A stretch of DNA of 16,044 nt, taken from assembly GCA_002476905.1 (NCBI GenBank), contig DLND01000186.1:5506-21549 (forward strand), read 5' to 3'. This stretch comes from Flavobacteriales bacterium UBA7519 (GTDB lineage: Bacteria > Bacteroidota > Bacteroidia > Flavobacteriales > Weeksellaceae). Made by a program: the position numbers and the translations under genes. Positions 11,396 through 16,044 of this stretch are shown one piece after another; position 1 is the first letter of the stretch; each line of letters starts with the position of its first letter. Below the pieces are notes generated by a model, which was not told the origin of the DNA, did not search any database, and saw only the letters and a program-made list of their open reading frames with translations.

Positions 11396-14014
11396 ATGCA
11401 GATTGCTGACAAATACAATCCACAGGAAACTGAACAAAAATGGTATGACTTCTGGTTAGAAAATAAATTTTTCCACTCGGAGCCAGATGACAGACCTCCT
11501 TATACGATTGTAATTCCGCCACCAAACGTGACTGGAATTCTTCATATGGGGCATATGTTGAACAACACCATTCAGGATGTATTGGTCAGAAGAGCAAGAA
11601 TGCAGGGCTTCAATGCTTGTTGGGTTCCGGGAACGGATCACGCATCGATTGCTACAGAAGCAAAAGTTGTAGCGAAACTGAAAGCTGAAGGAATCAATAA
11701 GAAAGATATTACGAGAGAAGAATTTCTAAAGCATGCTTGGGAATGGACTGATAAATACGGAGGAACTATTCTTGAGCAACTGAAAAAATTAGGCTGTTCG
11801 TGTGATTGGGACAGAACCAGATTTACTTTGGAAGATAATCTGTCCAAATCTGTAATCAAGGTTTTTGTTGATCTTTATAACAAAGGATTAATTTATCGTG
11901 GTTACAAAGTCGTCAATTGGGATCCAGAAGCTCAAACGAATATTTCTGACGAAGAGGTAATTTTCAAAGAGCAAAATGGAAAATTATTTTATCTCAAATA
12001 TAAAATCGAAGGCACAGAAGATTTCTTAACTGTTGCAACGACTCGTCCCGAAACTATTTTTGGAGATGTTGCAGTTTGTGTTAATCCAAATGACGAAAGA
12101 TACCAGCATTTAAAAGGTAAAAACGTAATTGTTCCAATTGTAAATCGTGTAATTCCAATTATCGAGGATGATTATGTTGATATCGAATTCGGAACTGGAG
12201 CTTTGAAAATTACTCCGGCTCACGATATCAATGATTACGAAATCGGACAAAGACATAATCTGCCAATCATAGATTCTATGGATAATGACGCCGTTCTTAA
12301 CGAACACGGAATGCATTACCAAGGAATGGGAAGATTCACGGTAAGAAAAGAAATAGCTAAAGAACTAGAAAAAAATGAACTTCTGCTAAAAGCCGAAGAT
12401 TATGTGAATAAAGTTGGAACTTCTGAGAGAACAGGCGCTGTTATTGAGCCGAAAATCTCTGTTCAATGGTTTTTGAAAATGTCCGAAATGGCAAAGCCTG
12501 CTTTGGATGTTGTGATGGATGATACAATCAAATTCCATCCTGACAAATTCAAAAATACATACCGTCATTGGATGGAAAATGTTCACGATTGGAATATTTC
12601 TCGTCAGCTTTGGTGGGGACAGCAGATTCCGGCTTTCTACTATGGAACTGGCGAAAATGATTTCGTAGTCGCTGAAAATATTGACGACGCTGTAAAATTA
12701 GCTCAAGAAAAAACTTCCAACTTCCAACTTCAGGCTTCTGACCTGAAGCAAGACGAGGATGCATTAGACACTTGGTTCTCATCTTGGTTGTGGCCAATTT
12801 CGGTTTTCGAAGGCATTTTGGATCCAGAAAATAAAGACATCAATTATTATTATCCAACTGCGGATTTGGTTACAGGTCCGGATATTATTTTCTTCTGGGT
12901 TGCCAGAATGATTATGGCTGGTTTGGAATATAGAAAAGACGTTCCGTTCAAGAATGTTTATTTCACCGGAATCGTGAGAGATAAGCAAAGAAGAAAAATG
13001 TCTAAGCAACTAGGAAATTCGCCAGATCCAATCGATTTGATTGAAAAATATGGAGCAGATGGCGTTCGTGTAGGAAGTTTGTTGAGTTCTGCAGCAGGAA
13101 ATGATCTTTTGTTTGATGAAGATTTGATGTCGCAAGGAAGAAATTTCGCTACGAAAATCTGGAATGCTTACAAATTAATCCAAGGTTGGAAGCGTAACGA
13201 AAATATCAAAGCAAAAGAGTTTGATAAACAGACGATTAATTGGTTTGGAGAACAATTGAACAAAACAATTGGCGAAATTGAAGATCAGTTCTCAAAATTC
13301 AGGATTTCCGATGCATTGCATTTGGTTTATAAACTGATTTGGGACGATTTCTGTGCTTGGTATTTGGAAGCAATCAAACCAAATTTCGGGGAAGCAATCA
13401 GCGAAGAAGTTTATCAAAAAACGATTGCTTATTTCGAAGAATTGATGAAACTGTTGCATCCATTTATGCCTTTCTTGTCAGAAGAATTGTGGCAAAATAT
13501 ATCTGAAAGAAGTGTTTCTGAAGCATTGGTCATTGCGCAACAGAAAAAATCAGAACCTTATAATGAAGATAAAATTAAGGATTTTGATTTTGCTAAAGAA
13601 GTAATTTCTGGCGTTAGAAATTATCGTCAATCCAAAGGAATTTCGCCAAGAGAAACTGTTGAAGTTTTTACGAATGTTTCCGAATTGGCAAATGCTGAGG
13701 TAATTCAGAAATTGGCTAATATTTCAGAAATTAATTTCAATCAAAAAACAGATAAACCAAGTTTTACATTTTTAGTTGGAGCGAATGAATTCTCTATTCC
13801 ATTGAGTGAAAATCTTGATCTGGGCGAAGAAAAAGAAAAAACTGAAGAAGAAATCAAATATCTGAAAGGTTTCTTGATCTCTGTTGATAAGAAATTATCG
13901 AATGAAAAATTCGTTGCGAACGCAAAACCAGAAGTGGTAGAAATCGAGCGTAAAAAACAAAAAGATGCGCTGGATAAAATTGCGCTTCTTGAAGAAAAAC
14001 TGAAAAGTTTGTAA
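11396..14014 (+). CDS. valS: Valyl-tRNA synthetase
   Basis: An 872-residue class I aminoacyl-tRNA synthetase that charges tRNA-Val in the cytoplasm. PPPNVTGILHMGHM carries the HIGH signature (HMGH, residues 50-53), and RRKMSKQLGNSPDPID carries the KMSKS-type loop (KMSKQ, 534-538). The CP1 editing domain has TTRPETIFGD at 215-224, which hydrolyses mischarged Thr-tRNA. LDTWFSSWLWP and the anticodon-binding HPFMPFLSEELW follow, and the chain ends in the valine-type coiled-coil tRNA arm (about 805-872). The ATG at 11396 (MQIADKYNPQETEQKWY) is preferred to the in-frame ATG at 11333, because the extra 21 residues would cross the promoter and do not resemble a synthetase N-terminus. A short tandem repeat at 12712-12731 encodes part of a loop before the WFSSW segment. 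Confidence 0.96.
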   Translation: MQIADKYNPQETEQKWYDFWLENKFFHSEPDDRPPYTIVIPPPNVTGILHMGHMLNNTIQDVLVRRARMQGFNACWVPGTDHASIATEAKVVAKLKAEGINKKDITREEFLKHAWEWTDKYGGTILEQLKKLGCSCDWDRTRFTLEDNLSKSVIKVFVDLYNKGLIYRGYKVVNWDPEAQTNISDEEVIFKEQNGKLFYLKYKIEGTEDFLTVATTRPETIFGDVAVCVNPNDERYQHLKGKNVIVPIVNRVIPIIEDDYVDIEFGTGALKITPAHDINDYEIGQRHNLPIIDSMDNDAVLNEHGMHYQGMGRFTVRKEIAKELEKNELLLKAEDYVNKVGTSERTGAVIEPKISVQWFLKMSEMAKPALDVVMDDTIKFHPDKFKNTYRHWMENVHDWNISRQLWWGQQIPAFYYGTGENDFVVAENIDDAVKLAQEKTSNFQLQASDLKQDEDALDTWFSSWLWPISVFEGILDPENKDINYYYPTADLVTGPDIIFFWVARMIMAGLEYRKDVPFKNVYFTGIVRDKQRRKMSKQLGNSPDPIDLIEKYGADGVRVGSLLSSAAGNDLLFDEDLMSQGRNFATKIWNAYKLIQGWKRNENIKAKEFDKQTINWFGEQLNKTIGEIEDQFSKFRISDALHLVYKLIWDDFCAWYLEAIKPNFGEAISEEVYQKTIAYFEELMKLLHPFMPFLSEELWQNISERSVSEALVIAQQKKSEPYNEDKIKDFDFAKEVISGVRNYRQSKGISPRETVEVFTNVSELANAEVIQKLANISEINFNQKTDKPSFTFLVGANEFSIPLSENLDLGEEKEKTEEEIKYLKGFLISVDKKLSNEKFVANAKPEVVEIERKKQKDALDKIALLEEKLKSL
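12712..12748 (+). repeat. Heptamer tandem repeat and hairpin inside valS
   Basis: AACTTCC occurs twice and a third time as AACTTCA (12712-12732). CTTCAGG at 12728-12734 then pairs with CCTGAAG at 12742-12748. It is in frame and encodes TSNFQLQASDLK within a variable loop. Codon use differs locally from the surrounding gene. Confidence 0.55.
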
Positions 14015-14066
14015 TTTTTATTAATACCTAATTTGTAAAAATTAGAATAACCTTATAAAGCTTATA

Positions 14067-14429
14067 ATGAAAAATAGATTATCACTCTCCATTATAAGTT
14101 TTATAGTATGTAGTTTTTTACATTCTTGCAAAGGTTATGATTACCGAGGATGGAATAATTATCCTAAATATAATTCTTATTTGATAGTCAAATTGAATGA
14201 AGACTTTAACAAAGTTTTAAATTGTTCTGTTAATGGATATAGTTGGAGTATTAAAAATGAAAAAGCATTTAACAATATCAGATTTTTAGAAAAAATTCAA
14301 CAAAATCAAAATTGCTCAGAAATATGGAATTTTAAAGCCTTTAAAATTGGAAAAGATTCGATTGTTTTTGAATATAGAAAAGGCGCTGATGTTGTTGTCA
14401 GGAACACAATAATCGTTGAGGTAGAATAG
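14067..14429 (+). CDS. Small lipoprotein with chagasin-like (inhibitor family I42) features
   Basis: A 120-residue protein, not firmly recognised. The N-terminus is a lipoprotein signal with lipobox LHSC (Cys21), followed by a Tyr/Trp/Asn-rich spacer (residues 22-38). The rest looks all-beta: LIVKLNEDFNKVLNC, then NGYSWSI at 56-62, then EIWNFKAFKIGKDSIVFEYRKG at 85-106 and a final strand VVVRNTIIVEVE. This order resembles chagasin-family cysteine protease inhibitors, whose loops carry NPTTGYxW and, after a GxxxLxFxYxR strand, RPW. Here the loops read SVNGYSW and RKGADV, so the inhibitory residues are only partly kept. Cys53 and Cys83 could form a disulfide. It is 52 bases after valS with no terminator between and 61 bases before the DUF4241 gene. 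AT content is higher than that of valS. Family placement is inference. Confidence 0.6.
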   Translation: MKNRLSLSIISFIVCSFLHSCKGYDYRGWNNYPKYNSYLIVKLNEDFNKVLNCSVNGYSWSIKNEKAFNNIRFLEKIQQNQNCSEIWNFKAFKIGKDSIVFEYRKGADVVVRNTIIVEVE

Positions 14430-14490
14430 ACTTCTTTTTATAAATTTAAAAAAACTTCGGACATTAATTTTTGACTTCCGATTTTATAAA

Positions 14491-15135
14491 ATGATTCACA
14501 TAGAAAACATTAAAAAATTATTCTCCCGCGACTTCGTAGAAAATCCATTGTTGGAAACCTACGAAGTCGGGAAAGTTCACATATCATCTGGAAAAATTGT
14601 AGCTAGTGATGCTTTGATTTCGCCCGATCATTCGGCTTTTAATCAAGAATTTCCGAAAGGAGATTTTCAAGTTTTGGTTCACAAAGAAAGAGAATCAAAC
14701 TGTATTGCTTATGCGGAAATTGTTTTCGATAAAAATCAATTGGCAGAAAATTGGACTCTAGCTCTATGTGGAGATCAAAATCTAGAAGATTTGAAAGAAG
14801 GTGAAATCTTCGGTTATCCCGTAGAATCCGGAATGGGAAGTTTTATGGACAAAGATGCGCAGAGCGCTCTTAATAATCTTGAGCAAGATCTTTTCCACAA
14901 AAAAGGATCTGATTTTATGGGAATCTATGAAGAATTTTTCCACGCTCATTTTTTTGATGAAAAAGGTGCAGTCGATCAGTTTGCGGTTTTGAAACCGTAT
15001 GATAGTAAACCGGAAAATATTGTCGCATTTGAAACGGGTTATGGTGAAGGGTTTTATGCAACGTATATTGGATATTCTAAAGATAATCAACCAGTTAAAT
15101 TAATTTCTGAGTTTATAGAAATCGAAACAGATTAA
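14491..15135 (+). CDS. DUF4241 domain protein
   Basis: A 214-residue cytoplasmic protein without a signal peptide. YEVGKVHISSGKIVASDALI (residues 24-43), FPKGDFQVLVH, NCIAYAEIVF, and GYPVESGMGSFMDKDAQSAL are the recurring text of DUF4241. That domain occurs widely in bacteria without a known biochemical function; its short conserved segments with GxGxFMD-type turns suggest a beta-rich fold. A C-terminal ETGYGEGFYATYIGYSKDNQP segment is also typical. It follows the small lipoprotein gene and precedes the ribokinase-like gene by 65 bases, all on the same strand. Some DUF4241 proteins occur near immunity-type genes, but nothing like a toxin is seen in this window, so I draw no conclusion about role. 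Confidence 0.75.
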   Translation: MIHIENIKKLFSRDFVENPLLETYEVGKVHISSGKIVASDALISPDHSAFNQEFPKGDFQVLVHKERESNCIAYAEIVFDKNQLAENWTLALCGDQNLEDLKEGEIFGYPVESGMGSFMDKDAQSALNNLEQDLFHKKGSDFMGIYEEFFHAHFFDEKGAVDQFAVLKPYDSKPENIVAFETGYGEGFYATYIGYSKDNQPVKLISEFIEIETD

Positions 15136-15200
15136 TTGATTACATTAGCCAAGATGAAATTGCAGATATCGCTTTCTGATGATAATAACGCCAATTACAC

Positions 15201-16044
15201 ATGAAACTAAGTAACATAAAACCAAATATAGTAGTTGTCGGAAGTTCTTCTATAGATCTTGTTCTGAATACTTCAAAGATCCCGACCGCCAACAATACGG
15301 TTCTAGCAGAGAGTCTACAAAGTTTTTTAGGAGGCAAAGGTGCAAACCAGGCCATTGCTACTTCACGTTTAGGAGCTCAGACTTACTTTATAAGCCGTGT
15401 CGGCATGGATCCGTTCGGGCAACAGGTACTCAGAAACCTGAATGACGAAGCGGTAAATGTAGCTTATGTGGTAGAAGATGAAGATGAGGACACAGGTACA
15501 GCATATGTCACAGCATCTGACGAAGGGAATGCTATAACAGTAGTGCCTGCTGCTAATTATAAATTATCTCCCAAAGATATAGCGGAAGCAGAAAAATATT
15601 TACTAGCCGCAGATCTGATTTTGACTCAGCTGGAAATACCCATGCAAACTGTTGAATTTTTATTCAAAAAAGCGGAGACTCTAAATAAAAAAATAGGAAT
15701 ATATGCAGCTCCTGCAAGCCGCCTTTCTGACGAAATCATTCAGTATGCAAGTTTTATCGTAGCCAAAAGTACGGATCTGGAAATAATTTTCGGAGAAGGT
15801 AACCGGGAGGACATCATCAAACATCTGCCAAATAAACTTTTTGTAAGAGACGGTGCCAACAGCACCAGCTATTTTGATGGCAAAGAAATGAAATACTTCC
15901 GCAAAAATCCAAGCACCGAAGCTCATAATATGGGATTGGGAGATGCTTTTACATCGGGATTTTCTATTGCACTACTTCACGGAAACTCAATCGAAGACTG
16001 CGTAAAATTCGGGAACGATGTTGCGCTAAAGGCTGCAGATTACA
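15201..16044 (+). CDS. PfkB/ribokinase-like carbohydrate kinase with altered motifs (cut by window edge)
   Basis: Open from the ATG at 15201 to the window end, 281 residues, so probably about 20 or more residues are missing. The N-terminal PfkB fold is clear: VVVGSSSIDLVL, then FLGGKGANQAIATSRLGAQ with GGKGANQ at residues 44-50, and RVGMDPFGQQVLRNL. GLGDAFTSGF with Asp248 is the PfkB anion hole and catalytic base. The family would phosphorylate a sugar or nucleoside with ATP. Three usual motifs are altered. The NxxE metal motif (PNETEAE in RbsK) reads AKSTDLE. The DTTGAGD loop reads HNMGLGD, losing the Asp and Thr of the monovalent-cation site. NPAPA reads YAAPA. The fold and catalytic Asp remain, so it may have changed activity; substrate unknown. 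It follows the DUF4241 gene by 65 bases with no terminator. Confidence 0.8.
   Translation, partial: MKLSNIKPNIVVVGSSSIDLVLNTSKIPTANNTVLAESLQSFLGGKGANQAIATSRLGAQTYFISRVGMDPFGQQVLRNLNDEAVNVAYVVEDEDEDTGTAYVTASDEGNAITVVPAANYKLSPKDIAEAEKYLLAADLILTQLEIPMQTVEFLFKKAETLNKKIGIYAAPASRLSDEIIQYASFIVAKSTDLEIIFGEGNREDIIKHLPNKLFVRDGANSTSYFDGKEMKYFRKNPSTEAHNMGLGDAFTSGFSIALLHGNSIEDCVKFGNDVALKAADY

Noticed and set aside
14028..14045. CTAATTT-GTAA-AAATTAG hairpin after valS as a terminator
   Set aside because: The stem is entirely A/T except its end pairs and no T-run follows.
14452..14486. Inverted repeat TCGGA/TCCGA before the DUF4241 gene
   Set aside because: A five-base stem with a 15-base loop is within chance expectation.
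15140..15355. Minus-strand open frame at the start of the ribokinase-like gene
   Set aside because: It lies opposite conserved PfkB coding sequence and is a shadow.
1..16044. CRISPR arrays, insertion sequences, tRNA and rRNA genes
   Set aside because: No regularly spaced repeats, transposase-like frames with terminal repeats, or tRNA/rRNA-like sequences were seen in the gaps on either strand.

Overview
The window looks like chromosomal DNA from a flavobacterium, most likely the Chryseobacterium/Weeksellaceae group. The evidence is an AT-rich base composition, the absence of Shine-Dalgarno-like leaders, repeated Bacteroidota-type promoter elements (TAnnTTTG at -7, sometimes with TTTG about 19 bp upstream), and a family set typical of that group: a YpdA-like flavoprotein, an adrenodoxin-type ferredoxin, DUF1573, DUF4241 and lipoproteins. 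The assignment is inference from sequence style and not a database match. I see no mobile element, CRISPR array, rRNA or tRNA; this is mostly an ordinary core and accessory chromosome segment.

Layout. 1-962 (minus): the start of a TolC-type outer-membrane efflux gene, cut by the window edge, behind its probable TetR repressor; the TetR promoter is sandwiched between repeated operator-like sequences. 1222-2427 (plus): an RsmB-like rRNA m5C methyltransferase. 2632-4135 (plus): a thioredoxin-reductase-like ferredoxin-NADP reductase and an adrenodoxin-type [2Fe-2S] ferredoxin, each with its own promoter and terminator; a perfect 8-1-8 palindrome resembling Fur-family boxes lies at the reductase promoter. 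4300-4843: a Blc-type lipocalin lipoprotein broken by one extra A in a homopolymer. 4844-5093: a gene-free stretch with a predicted hairpin and the promoter of the next operon. 5094-6313: a CbpA-type DnaJ protein and its CbpM modulator. 6338-7318: a YpdA-like (putative bacillithiol disulfide reductase) flavoprotein lacking the Cys14 reported for Firmicutes enzymes. 7377-8411: an L,D-transpeptidase-like lipoprotein. A strong bidirectional terminator separates it from the minus-strand block 8452-11273: an aldehyde dehydrogenase, a class III-like polyphosphate kinase 2 and an exported DUF1573 protein. 11396-14014 (plus): valyl-tRNA synthetase, divergent from DUF1573. 14067-15135: a small lipoprotein with chagasin-like (I42) features and a DUF4241 protein. 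15201 to the window end: a PfkB/ribokinase-like protein with several altered active-site motifs.

How they fit together. Several neighbours concern redox and stress: the NADPH reductase and ferredoxin form an electron-transfer pair, YpdA would act on low-molecular-weight thiol disulfides, CbpA/CbpM is a chaperone unit, lipocalin is an envelope stress lipoprotein, and PPK2 uses polyphosphate to recharge nucleotides. Apart from TetR-TolC, FNR-ferredoxin and CbpA-CbpM, the adjacency does not prove shared pathways. I do not see a clear new multi-gene system. The most interesting local signals are the Fur-like box, the TetR operator architecture, the altered YpdA and ribokinase motifs, the chagasin-like lipoprotein, the lipocalin frameshift and the hairpin before dnaJ.
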